Positions 43,934 to 52,347 of a DNA stretch of 64,000 bases are shown here, one piece after another (positions within the stretch are counted from its first letter, which is position 1; each line of letters opens with the position of its first letter). The stretch covers positions 248,001-312,000 of the forward strand of contig NZ_QEHM01000009.1 of assembly GCF_003116585.1 (NCBI RefSeq). The letters run 5' to 3'. A model generated the notes under the pieces. The model saw only the letters and a program-made list of their open reading frames with translations, did not search any database and was not told the origin of the DNA. Origin of the DNA: Albibacillus kandeliae (GTDB lineage: Bacteria; Pseudomonadota; Alphaproteobacteria; Rhodobacterales; Rhodobacteraceae). The translations under genes and the position numbers were made by a program.

Positions 43934-45550
43934 CTATGGTCCCGGTACCTCGGGGTGGGGACCCCCGAGAACAGCCGCCCCGTCGGCGCGGTTCATGTGG
44001 ACGCGGATGCGCCAGAGGTGGTAGGCCGAGCGGTCCAGCCAGCGCAGGGCGTCGAGCTGATCGAGCGCTTCCTGGTCGGTGATGTCGCCCGACACGGCGG
44101 CGGCCACGATGGTGTCGCGCGGGCCCTTGCCCTGATCGTGCAGCAGGGTCTGGAGGCGGTCCAGCATGGCCTCGGTGGCGAGCGGGTCCGCCGGGCGTGC
44201 CTGCCGGGCGGCGGCGCGGGCGATCAGACCGCGCAGGCGGCGCAGCCTGTGGGTGGTGGCGAGCGTGGCGATGCGGGGGGACTGGTCGCAGCGGTGGAGC
44301 AGCCGGGCCGCGTGGTCGAGCGCGTGGAAGGCGCTCCTGATGGCCTCGGCCTGATCGGAACTGCCCGGGGGGACGTGGATGCCGTCGAGGTATGCACGCA
44401 GGCTCTCCAGCGCGGACCGGAGATCGTCGCTGTTATGCGGGTCCGCATCCGCGGGCAGAGCCATGCCCAGCCTGCGGCACATGTGATCGCAGGCGGCGGT
44501 GTTGAGGCGTGCGAGGCTGTCCAGCGCCACCTGCGTGGCGAAGCCGGGCTCTCTCTGCAGTGCCGGGTCCAGCCCGGAGGTCAGGGTGGAGCCGCGCTGG
44601 GGCACCAGCCGTTCGATCAGCCGGGCGAAGGGACGGGCCAGCGGGAGCACCAGCAGCACGCCGATGCCGTTGAAGAAGCTGTGGAAGGCGACGAGGGCGA
44701 TCTGCCCGGTGCCGTCACCGATGCGGGGCAGGGTGACGGCGGCGAAGGGCCCGAGCAGGAGAAAGGCGATGGCGCCCGTCATCAGGTTGTAGATGACATG
44801 GGCGAGCCCGGTGCGCCGCGCCATTGTGCCGCCGCCGATGGTGGCCAGCGCCGCCGTGAAGGTCGTGCCGACATCCATCCCGATCACCAGTGCCGCGGCC
44901 TGCTGGAAGTTGATGGTTCCCGCCCCGAGGGCGGCGAGCGCCGTGGCGACCCCGGCGCTGGAGGATTGCGTCACCAGAGTGATGACGAGGCCGATGGCCA
45001 CGAGCTTCAACCGGCCCACGATGGTGTCGGGGGGGAAGTTGGCGGGCGTCACGGTGCCCTCGAAGGCCGCCATGCCGTCCTTGAGAAAGTCGATGCCGAT
45101 GAAGAGCAGGCCGAAGCCGGTGAGGGCCTGCCCTGCGGCGACGAGTTTGGGGCGCCCGGTCAGGTGGAGGACGGCGCCGATGAAGACGAGCGGCAGCACG
45201 GCCTCGCCGAGGTCGAGCTTGAAGCCGAGGGTGGCGACAAGCCAGCCGGTGAGCGTAGTTCCGATGTTGGCGCCGAAGATGATCCCCAGCGCCTGCGCGA
45301 AGGTGAGCATCCCGGAGGCGACGAAACCCACGGCCGCAACGGTGACGGCGCTGGAGGACTGCACCACGGCGGTGGTGAGGGCGCCGGTCACCGCGCCCGT
45401 GAGCGGGGTGCTGGTGAAGCGGACCAGCACGGAGCGCATCCGGCTGCCGGCGAGCCCCTTGAGGCCGCCGGTGAGCATCAGCATACCCACGAGGAACATG
45501 CCGACGCCGCCAAGCGCGGAAAGAACGTTCCAGATCATGGCATAAGCCAT
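43934..45550 (-). CDS. Na+/phosphate cotransporter family protein with PhoU-like tail
   Basis: A 538-residue membrane protein of the NptA/SLC34-like family. The two inverted repeats each carry a QSSSA motif: TTAVVQSSSAVTVAAVGF (about 61-78) and VTLVTQSSSAGVATALAAL (about 200-220). The first repeat also has FGANIGTTLTGWL and the second VIGMDVGTTFTAAL. From about 340 onward the chain is a soluble PhoU-like helical domain. The ATG at 45550 is used; ATG 45538 is also possible. It may be expressed on its own, since the crotonase upstream ends 131 bp away. Confidence 0.92.
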   Translation of the reverse strand: MAYAMIWNVLSALGGVGMFLVGMLMLTGGLKGLAGSRMRSVLVRFTSTPLTGAVTGALTTAVVQSSSAVTVAAVGFVASGMLTFAQALGIIFGANIGTTLTGWLVATLGFKLDLGEAVLPLVFIGAVLHLTGRPKLVAAGQALTGFGLLFIGIDFLKDGMAAFEGTVTPANFPPDTIVGRLKLVAIGLVITLVTQSSSAGVATALAALGAGTINFQQAAALVIGMDVGTTFTAALATIGGGTMARRTGLAHVIYNLMTGAIAFLLLGPFAAVTLPRIGDGTGQIALVAFHSFFNGIGVLLVLPLARPFARLIERLVPQRGSTLTSGLDPALQREPGFATQVALDSLARLNTAACDHMCRRLGMALPADADPHNSDDLRSALESLRAYLDGIHVPPGSSDQAEAIRSAFHALDHAARLLHRCDQSPRIATLATTHRLRRLRGLIARAAARQARPADPLATEAMLDRLQTLLHDQGKGPRDTIVAAAVSGDITDQEALDQLDALRWLDRSAYHLWRIRVHMNRADGAAVLGGPHPEVPGP

Positions 45551-45681
45551 ATCACCACGCGCCGGTTCCGGTAAGCTGCGGCGCGTGGCGGGGTATTGCG
45601 GGCACGGTGGCTTCGGATCACGTCAGGCGAGGGGTTGTCCCCGGTGCCCCGGGACTGATCCGTGACAGATTGCGCGAGGGG

Positions 45682-46485
45682 TCAGGTGTTGGGCCTGATC
45701 CGGGCGCCGGACTTGTTGGCGAAGGCCTCCAGCCGTTCCCGCGCGGCGGGCTGGGTGTTGACCACGCCCGCGACCACCGCCTCGGCGTAGGCTGCATCCA
45801 GCGCCGACATGTTGTTCAGGTGGCTGACCGCCGAGCAGATCGCGAAGTTGGTAAGCGGCAGGTTCGCCGCGGTTTTCTCGGCAAGCTCCAGCGCGAGGGC
45901 AAAGCTGTCGTCGCAGATATACTGCGCGAGGCCGAGGTCCACGGCCTGCTGGCCCTGATAGACGCGCCCGGTCAGGACCATGTCGATCATACGCGACTTG
46001 CCGATCAGGTCGCTCACGCGGATGGTCGCGCCGCCGCCGGTGAAGATGCCGCGCTGGCCCTCGGGCAGGGCGAAGTAGGTGGTCTGGTCCATCACCCGGA
46101 TATGGGCGGCAGAGGCGAGTTCGAGCCCGCCACCGACCACGGCGCCCTTGAGCGCGGCGATGACCGGCACCCCGCCGTATTCCATCTTGTTGAAGGCTTC
46201 GTGCCAGCGCAGGCAGACATGCATGAAGTCTTCCGGGCTGCGGTCCGCCTTCCAGTGCTCGATCAGGTCGAGACCGGCGCAGAAGTGGTCGCCGGCGCCG
46301 GTCAGGACGACCGCGCGCACCCCGTTCCGGCGCGCGTTGCTGAAGTAGGTCACCAGCTCTTCGATGGTTGCGACATCGAGGGCGTTGCGCTTGTCGCCCC
46401 GGTTCAGCGTGACGATGTCGACGCCGCTGTCGCGGGTCTCGATGTGAAGGTTGCTGAAGGCCTGTCCGGTCGCGTCGTGCGGCAT
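45682..46485 (-). CDS. crotonase/enoyl-CoA hydratase family protein
   Basis: A 267-residue crotonase-fold protein. The oxyanion-hole blocks are [14 protein letters not shown] and [20 protein letters not shown], and [22 protein letters not shown] lies at the active-site region with a Glu/Gly pattern suited to hydratase or isomerase chemistry. The acyl-CoA substrate is unknown. The ATG at 46485 has GGAAAGAGACAAGAG upstream. It diverges from an AraC-family regulator 127 bp away, which is probably its regulator. Confidence 0.88.
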   Translation of the reverse strand: MPHDATGQAFSNLHIETRDSGVDIVTLNRGDKRNALDVATIEELVTYFSNARRNGVRAVVLTGAGDHFCAGLDLIEHWKADRSPEDFMHVCLRWHEAFNKMEYGGVPVIAALKGAVVGGGLELASAAHIRVMDQTTYFALPEGQRGIFTGGGATIRVSDLIGKSRMIDMVLTGRVYQGQQAVDLGLAQYICDDSFALALELAEKTAANLPLTNFAICSAVSHLNNMSALDAAYAEAVVAGVVNTQPAARERLEAFANKSGARIRPNT

Positions 46486-46611
46486 CTCTTGTCTCTTTCC
46501 TGCGAGAGGTGAATTTTCCCGGGGCGACAGGTACAGGGGCAAATCACCGCTCACAATGTCATTGCATGACAGAGTATTTCCCTAAACTGACAACCTCGAT
46601 AGGGTGGCCGG

Positions 46612-47667
46612 ATGATCTCCGTTTCCGATCAGACCGATCCGACGACCCTGTCCCGCGCGCTGATTGAGGACTGGCTGGAGGCGCTGCGCCACTGTTGCAG
46701 CGACCGGCAGGTGGCGTCGTTCCTGCGGCAGTCGGGGCTTGGCGCCAGTGGGCCGGGAAGCGAGAGCCGGGTGACCCTCGATCAGATCGTTTCCCTCTAC
46801 CAGCTGGCTGCGGTGGAGAGCGGGGACGAGATGATGGGCCTGTGGAGCCGACCCATTCGCGCGCGCGCCCTTCAGCACCTGCTGACCACGGTGCAGGAGG
46901 CCGACAGCCTGCCCGCCGCGCTGTTCCGGTTCTCGACGTTCTGGAACCTGTTGCTGGACGACTATCGCCTGGATCAGGACCGGGACGCCGGGACGATGCG
47001 GCTGGACCTCGTGCCGCTGGGGGACGGGCCGGTGCAGCGGTTCGGGCATCTGCTGATGCTCAAACTCGCCCACGGGGTGCTGTCATGGCTGGTCGGCGAG
47101 GAGATCGCGATCCGCTCCGTCGACTTCGCCTTTGCGCGGCCCGACTTTGCCGAGGACTACGCCGTCATGTTTCCCGCGCCGGTGCGTTTCGACGCCGCGC
47201 GTTCGGGGATTGCCTTTGAACGGGTGGAGGCGAGCCCACTGGTGCGGAGCAAGGCGGAACTGGTCGGCTTCGTGACGCAGGCGCCGCGCGACTGGTTGTT
47301 CACGCGGCAGCGGGAACACAACCTGACCCTGCGGATCCGCCGGCATATTCACCGCGTCGACTGGGCGGCGGTGCATCTCGACCGGGTGGCGGATGCGTTC
47401 GGGATGACGCCAAGGACATTGATCCGCCGGTTGGCGGACGAGGGCACATCGTTTCGCGCGATCCGTGACAGCCTGCGCCGGGACGTGGCGATCCGCGACC
47501 TTTCGGAGACCGCGAAGAGCATCGAGCAGATTTCGCATGACCTCGGGTTTTCGTCGGCCGCGAACTTTCACCGGGCGTTCCGGCGCTGGACCGGCGAGAC
47601 TCCGGGCATGCGGCGTCGGGCCAGTTCGGGGATGGGAATCGCGCAGGGTCTGCCGTCAGGTGGTTGA
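46612..47667 (+). CDS. AraC-family regulator with arabinose-binding-like N-terminal domain
   Basis: A 351-residue regulator. Residues 20-200 resemble the Arabinose_bd domain found in OruR/GbdR-type proteins (SLYQLAAVESGDEMMGLWSR, FRFSTFWNLLLDDY). Two C-terminal HTH motifs form the AraC DNA-binding region: HLDRVADAFGMTPRTLIRRL and IEQISHDLGFSSAANFHRAF followed by RRWTGETPGMRR. The ligand is unknown; the divergent crotonase suggests an acyl or CoA-derived compound. A Crp/Fnr gene follows in the same direction after 98 bp. Confidence 0.9.
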   Translation: MISVSDQTDPTTLSRALIEDWLEALRHCCSDRQVASFLRQSGLGASGPGSESRVTLDQIVSLYQLAAVESGDEMMGLWSRPIRARALQHLLTTVQEADSLPAALFRFSTFWNLLLDDYRLDQDRDAGTMRLDLVPLGDGPVQRFGHLLMLKLAHGVLSWLVGEEIAIRSVDFAFARPDFAEDYAVMFPAPVRFDAARSGIAFERVEASPLVRSKAELVGFVTQAPRDWLFTRQREHNLTLRIRRHIHRVDWAAVHLDRVADAFGMTPRTLIRRLADEGTSFRAIRDSLRRDVAIRDLSETAKSIEQISHDLGFSSAANFHRAFRRWTGETPGMRRRASSGMGIAQGLPSGG

Positions 47668-47765
47668 GCGGGGGCGTGGGTCTGGATGAGGGCACAGCCG
47701 CGCAATAGGCTCCGACGCGCGGGGCGCAGGTGGTAGAAGAGCGAGAGGGTGGAGACGAGGGGGGT

Positions 47766-48446
47766 ATGACGATGGGCGGATCATGGATCGACCAGTTCAA
47801 GGGGCTGCGCCTGCTGCCGGGTGACGTCCGGGCCGAACTGGAGGCGGGCAGCAAGATCGTGTCGGTGCCGGAGGGCACGCAGGTCTTCGGGCCGGGCCAG
47901 TCGGCCGACAATCTTCTGCTGCTTCTCGAAGGGACCGTCCGGGTGCAGCAGCGCTCCGAGACCGGGCGCGAGGTGTTTCTCTACCGGGTTCATGCGGGCG
48001 AGAGCTGTGTTCTGACCACCGCCTGCATGCTCGCGTTCGAGAAGTACTCGGCGGACGGGATCGCGGAGACGGACGTGCGGGCGGTCGCCATTCCCCGGGA
48101 GACCTTTGACCGCCTCGTCGCGACATCCCCGGTGTTCCGGCAGTTCGTGTTCACCGCCTATTCGCGGCGGATCACCGACCTGTTCTCGCTCATCGACGAT
48201 ATCGTGTTCCAGCGGATGGACGTGCGGCTGGCGTCGCGTTTGCTCGAACTGGCGGACGACGGCGGCGTGGTCCATGCGACCCATGCCTTTCTGGCGACCG
48301 AACTGGGAACGGCGCGCGAGGTCATCTCTCGTACGCTTTCGGAGTTCCAGCGGCGCGGCTGGGTCGAGCAGCTTCGGGGCGAGGTGCATCTGATCGGGCG
48401 GGCCGGGCTTGAACGGCTGGTGAAGGCGGCCGGGGCACAGGTGTGA
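47766..48446 (+). CDS. Crp/Fnr-family transcriptional regulator
   Basis: A 226-residue regulator. An N-terminal cyclic-nucleotide-binding-like barrel covers about 10-125 and the C-terminal HTH about 170-215 (THAFLATELGTAREVISRTL followed by SEFQRRGWVEQL). It lacks the N-terminal cysteines of true FNR, and the barrel carries GESCVLTTACMLA, a C-x5-C pair where CRP has the cAMP phosphate-binding R-S-A. So it is neither a classical FNR nor CRP. The ATG at 47766 is preceded by GAGGGGGG. It leads a likely unit with a DUF2892 protein and a SulP transporter. Confidence 0.9.
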   Translation: MTMGGSWIDQFKGLRLLPGDVRAELEAGSKIVSVPEGTQVFGPGQSADNLLLLLEGTVRVQQRSETGREVFLYRVHAGESCVLTTACMLAFEKYSADGIAETDVRAVAIPRETFDRLVATSPVFRQFVFTAYSRRITDLFSLIDDIVFQRMDVRLASRLLELADDGGVVHATHAFLATELGTAREVISRTLSEFQRRGWVEQLRGEVHLIGRAGLERLVKAAGAQV

Positions 48447-48547
48447 GCCTGCTTACTTCGGGTGCTGCGGCGTTTGGTGACCATGTCACCGAGACTTGGG
48501 CAGAAGTTATGCCAGATTGGAGCTATCGATTCTCGTTGGAGTGAGAG

Positions 48548-48757
48548 ATGACCAACAACATGGGAAAAATCGACCGGGGCGCCCGCCTGGTCGTTGCTGC
48601 CATCCTGATCTTCCTGGCCTTTGGCACCGATGCGCTGGGCTCTGCGGTCATGGTCTGGCTGGCGCTGATCGTGTCGGGCCTGTTCGTGGTGACGTCACTG
48701 GTTGGCAATTGCCCGCTCTACGGGCTTCTTGGCATCAAGACCTGCCGGGATTGCTGA
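48548..48757 (+). CDS. DUF2892 / YgaP-like small membrane protein
   Basis: A 69-residue protein with two membrane helices (about 13-30 and 34-54) and the DUF2892 pattern: MGKIDRGARLVVAAILI near the start and GNCPLYGLLGIKTC at the end, with three cysteines (NCPLY, TCRDC). The same module ends E. coli YgaP after its rhodanese domain; here it stands alone. The ATG at 48548 has GGAGTGAGAG upstream. It sits 101 bp after the Crp/Fnr gene and 215 bp before SulP, suggesting a shared sulfur or redox role. Confidence 0.87.
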   Translation: MTNNMGKIDRGARLVVAAILIFLAFGTDALGSAVMVWLALIVSGLFVVTSLVGNCPLYGLLGIKTCRDC

Positions 48758-48972
48758 GGCGCGGTGCCGACGCGATGCCCATCGCCCGGCCCGGTCGGGG
48801 CGACCTGATCGGGGAGAGCCATAGAGCCCTGTTCCGGGGGCTCGGTGGGCTGACCGTCGCATGCCGATGCGGCCCTTGCGATCCGTGATGCGGGCGGCGC
48901 CTTCGGTGCCTTGCCCTTTGACTGGCATTGGAGTGCCGATGCCTGAACCGTTCCCCCCTCTGGACTACTGAT

Positions 48973-50709
48973 ATGATCGACCAAATTCGCCGCTACGTGC
49001 CCATTCTGGACTGGGGGCGCCGCTATGACCGCAAGGCGTTCTCGAACGACATGGTTGCCGCGGTCATCGTGACGATCATGCTGATCCCGCAGTCGCTGGC
49101 CTATGCGCTGCTGGCCGGGCTGCCGCCGGAGGCGGGCATCTATGCCTCGATCGTGCCGATCATCCTCTATGCGGTGTTCGGCACCAGCCGGGCCCTTGCG
49201 GTCGGGCCGGTCGCGGTGGTTTCTCTCCTCACGGCGTCGGCCATCGGGCAGGTCGCCGAACAGGGGACCGCCGGGTATGCGGTCGCCGCGCTGACCCTTG
49301 CGTTCCTCTCCGGCAGCTTCCTGATGCTGATGGGGGTTCTCCGGCTTGGCTTCCTCGCGAATTTTCTCAGTCACCCGGTGATCGCCGGGTTCATCACGGC
49401 CTCCGGTATCCTGATCGCCACCAGCCAGCTCAAGCACATCTTCGGCGTGAGCGCGCAGGGGCATACGTTCCCGGAAATGCTCATCTCGCTCGTGGGGCAT
49501 CTGGGCGAGGCGAACTGGATCACGCTCGCCATCGGTGGCAGCGCGGTCGGCTTTCTCTTCTGGGTCCGCAAGTTTCTCAGGCCAACCCTGCGGCGGTTTG
49601 GCGTGCCGCCGACGCTGGCCGACATCCTGACCAAGGCCGGACCGGTGGTTGCCGTCATTGCGACGACCGTCGCGGTCTGGGGGCTCGGGCTGGCAGACAA
49701 GGGCGTGAAGATCGTCGGCGAGGTGCCGCAGAGCCTGCCGCCGCTGACCTTGCCGGGGCTCTCGCCGAAGCTTCTGAGCACGCTGCTGGTGCCTGCCATC
49801 CTGATCTCGATCATCGGCTTCGTCGAGTCCGTCTCGGTGGCGCAGACGCTGGCCGCGAAGAAGCGGCAGAGGATCGACCCCGATCAGGAGCTGATCGGCC
49901 TTGGCGCGGCGAACCTCGGCGCGGCCTTTACGGGGGGCTACCCCGTGACCGGGGGCTTTGCGCGGTCTGTCGTGAACTTTGACGCTGGTGCCGAGACGCC
50001 CGCGGCGGGGGCCTTTACGGCTGTCGGTCTGACGATTGCGGCGGTCGCGCTGACGCCGCTTGTCTACTTCCTGCCGAACGCGACCCTCGCGGCGACCATC
50101 ATTGTCGCCGTTCTGAGCCTCATCGACTTCGATATCCTGAAGAGAACATGGGCTTACAGCCGGACGGATTTCATCGCCGTGGCAACGACGGTTCTGCTGA
50201 CGCTGGGCCTTGGCGTGGAGGTCGGGGTGGCCTCGGGCGTTGCGGTGTCGGTCCTGCTCCACCTTTACAAGACATCGAAACCGCATGTTGCCGAGGTCGG
50301 GCTCGTTCCCGGAACGCAGCACTTTCGCAACATCTGCCGCCACAAGGTCGAGACTGATCCGACGCTGGTGACTTTGCGGGTCGACGAGAGCCTCTATTTC
50401 GTGAACGCGCGGTTCCTCGAAGACCTGATACAGAAGCGGGTGACAGAGGGCTGTGCGATCCGGAACGTCGTCCTCATGTTCTCGGCGGTGAACGAGGTGG
50501 ACTATTCCGCCCTGGAAAGCCTCGAGGCGATCAATCACCGGCTGAAGGACATGGGGGTGGGGCTGCACCTGTCCGAGGTGAAAGGGCCGGTCATGGACAG
50601 GCTGCGCCGGTCCAAGCTGCTCGACGACCTGAACGGGGAGATCTTCCTCTCGCAGTACGATGCGTGGAGCCGGTTGAAGAGGTCGCCGGTTCTGAGCGTG
50701 GTTCACTAG
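48973..50709 (+). CDS. SulP-family anion transporter with STAS domain
   Basis: A 578-residue transporter of the SLC26/SulP family. Residues 1-425 are membrane-spanning, with IVTIMLIPQSLAYALLAGLP at the SulP signature, GTSRALAVGPVAVVSLL and the second-repeat AANLGAAFTGGYPVTGGFARS. Residues 450-560 are a STAS domain with VNEVDYSALESLEAI, the anti-sigma-antagonist-like loop carrying a Ser. Sulfate, bicarbonate or another anion could be the substrate. The ATG at 48973 is used; no good SD lies upstream. It converges on the dienelactone hydrolase gene. Confidence 0.92.
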   Translation: MIDQIRRYVPILDWGRRYDRKAFSNDMVAAVIVTIMLIPQSLAYALLAGLPPEAGIYASIVPIILYAVFGTSRALAVGPVAVVSLLTASAIGQVAEQGTAGYAVAALTLAFLSGSFLMLMGVLRLGFLANFLSHPVIAGFITASGILIATSQLKHIFGVSAQGHTFPEMLISLVGHLGEANWITLAIGGSAVGFLFWVRKFLRPTLRRFGVPPTLADILTKAGPVVAVIATTVAVWGLGLADKGVKIVGEVPQSLPPLTLPGLSPKLLSTLLVPAILISIIGFVESVSVAQTLAAKKRQRIDPDQELIGLGAANLGAAFTGGYPVTGGFARSVVNFDAGAETPAAGAFTAVGLTIAAVALTPLVYFLPNATLAATIIVAVLSLIDFDILKRTWAYSRTDFIAVATTVLLTLGLGVEVGVASGVAVSVLLHLYKTSKPHVAEVGLVPGTQHFRNICRHKVETDPTLVTLRVDESLYFVNARFLEDLIQKRVTEGCAIRNVVLMFSAVNEVDYSALESLEAINHRLKDMGVGLHLSEVKGPVMDRLRRSKLLDDLNGEIFLSQYDAWSRLKRSPVLSVVH

Positions 50710-50718
50710 GGGAGGACG

Positions 50719-50743
50719 GCCCCCGCCTGCGCTGGCGGGGGGC
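50719..50743. terminator. hairpin between convergent SulP and dienelactone hydrolase genes
   Basis: GCCCCCGCC and GGCGGGGGGC pair around a six-base loop, ten bases after the SulP stop and 11 before the convergent stop. No T-tract on either strand. Confidence 0.55.
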
Positions 50744-50754
50744 GATAGGCAGCC

Positions 50755-51648
50755 TCAGGTCAGGTAGCGGTTGAACCATTCGATTGTGCGCGACCATGCC
50801 AGTTCTGCGGCCTCGGGGTCGTAGCGCGGGGTCGAGTCGTTGTGGAAGCCGTGGTTCGCGCCCTCGTAGATATGGGCCTCGTAGGTCTTGCCGGCTGCGT
50901 CCAGCGCGGCCTCGTAGGCGGGCCAGCCCGCGTTCACCCGTTCGTCTAGGGCGCCGTAGTGCAGCAGCAGCGGCGCCTCGATCCTGGCGACGTCGGCGGG
51001 GTCGGGCTGGCGGCCGTAGAAGGGCACGGCGGCGCCGAGTTCGGGGTAGGCCACCGCTGCGGCGTTCGAGACACCGCCGCCGTAGCAGAAGCCGGTGATG
51101 CCGACCTTGCCGGTCACGTCGTCGTGGGCCATCAGGAATTCGATGGCGGCAAAGAAGTCGTTCATCAGCTTGGCGCCATCGACCTGCTGCTGCAGTTCGC
51201 GTCCGGCCTCATCGTTGCCGGGGTAGCCGCCCATCGGGGTCAGCCCGTCGGGGGCGAGGGCGATGAAACCGGCCTTGGCCACGCGGCGTGCGACGTCCTG
51301 GATGTAAGGGTTCAGGCCCCGGTTCTCGTGCACCACGACCACACCGGGGGCAGTCGTCTTGGCGGTGGGGCGAACCATGTAGGCGCGGATCTCGCCGTGG
51401 CCGTTGGGCGAGGGGTAGGTGATCCATTCCGCGCGGATCTCGGGGTCGTTGAAGCTGACCTGCTCGGCCAGCGCGTAGTCGGGGGACATCATGCCCAGCA
51501 CCGTCGCCGCCGTCAGACCGCCGAGGGCGAGCTTGCCCGCGCGGTCGAGGAACTGGCGCTTGGTGATGATGCCGTGGGCGTAGAAATCGTAGAGTTCCAG
51601 CAGTTCGGGGCTGAAGTCGCTGGCCGTCATTCGGGTCTGATGGGTCAT
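50755..51648 (-). CDS. dienelactone hydrolase family protein
   Basis: A 297-residue alpha/beta hydrolase of the dienelactone hydrolase family. It has HENRGL (Glu108), the Cys nucleophile in GITGFCYGGG (Cys188), Asp in YGALDERVNAGW and His in GANHGFHND, all as in active family members. Residues 27-62 form a segment with ITKRQFLDRAGKLALGGLTA and a hydrophobic run, resembling an export or 'twin-arginine-like' signal but without the RR pair. The protein may be anchored or periplasmic. The ATG at 51648 has GGAG eight bases upstream. Confidence 0.88.
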   Translation of the reverse strand: MTHQTRMTASDFSPELLELYDFYAHGIITKRQFLDRAGKLALGGLTAATVLGMMSPDYALAEQVSFNDPEIRAEWITYPSPNGHGEIRAYMVRPTAKTTAPGVVVVHENRGLNPYIQDVARRVAKAGFIALAPDGLTPMGGYPGNDEAGRELQQQVDGAKLMNDFFAAIEFLMAHDDVTGKVGITGFCYGGGVSNAAAVAYPELGAAVPFYGRQPDPADVARIEAPLLLHYGALDERVNAGWPAYEAALDAAGKTYEAHIYEGANHGFHNDSTPRYDPEAAELAWSRTIEWFNRYLT

Positions 51649-51865
51649 CGTCGTGCTCCGTGCCGAGGGTCATCGTGGTGCGCGCCGTTTCCGCGTCGGG
51701 GTGGGGCGCAAAGCCGGGGTTCGGACGGAGTAGACAGGGCAAGCCGGTGTCTCGCAAGCCTCGCATGGCGAGATGCGCCTGCCTTGGCGTAAACGTGATG
51801 ATCTGCCCGACGGAACGCCCCGCCGGGGCCGTTGAAGGGAGAAACACGGGTTCGAGGGGATCGAG

Positions 51866-52327
51866 ATGAAGACCGGGCTGGCGGCCACGCTCACGGCGGC
51901 GGCGATATGGGTGGCTTTCGCGCTGCCGGTGCTTGCGGATCGCGATCCTTCACCCGACGGAGACGCGGCGCTGCGGGTGGTGGCGGAGCGGCTCTCGCTG
52001 CGGGATATCGAGGTTCATCCGGGCGCGGAAGGTGCGGGTCTGACCGGGCGGCTGCCCGGCGGGGAATGGCTCGACCTCGTGTTCCATCGGGACGGATCGC
52101 TGGAAGGGCTGGAGGCTGGAGCGCATCGGCTGGCCCCGGTGTCGGAGGTGACCTCGGTCCTGCCGGGGCCCCTGCTGCGGGCCGAGCGGTTCCCGGCGGA
52201 CGCCATGTTCGAGAGGATCGGACTGGGCGTGGACGGCTACGCGATAGCTGGCCGCGATCACAATGGCCGCCGGTTCGAAGTGGACTATGACCGCGATGGC
52301 CGGGTCAGGCGGTGGAGGTCCGAGTGA
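51866..52327 (+). CDS. secreted hypothetical protein, PepSY-like
   Basis: A 153-residue protein with a signal peptide (residues 1-24, MKTGLAATLTAAAIWVAFAL ... LAD). The remainder carries two similar short beta-type units, LPGGEWLDLVFHRDGSLEGL and DHNGRRFEVDYDRDGRVRRW, a spacing that resembles PepSY-like domains, which bind or modulate secreted proteases. This assignment is tentative. It ends 20 bp before the convergent VPLPA-CTERM gene. Confidence 0.7.
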   Translation: MKTGLAATLTAAAIWVAFALPVLADRDPSPDGDAALRVVAERLSLRDIEVHPGAEGAGLTGRLPGGEWLDLVFHRDGSLEGLEAGAHRLAPVSEVTSVLPGPLLRAERFPADAMFERIGLGVDGYAIAGRDHNGRRFEVDYDRDGRVRRWRSE

Positions 52328-52347
52328 GCGTCCCTCTGCCGCAGAGA

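Noticed and set aside
48774-48887. Short open frame between DUF2892 and SulP genes
   Set aside because: About 37 codons, no ribosome-binding site and no recognisable sequence.
50755-51648. True twin-arginine signal in the dienelactone hydrolase
   Set aside because: The segment reads KRQFLDR; there is no RR pair followed by the usual x-F-L, so a Tat signal cannot be claimed.
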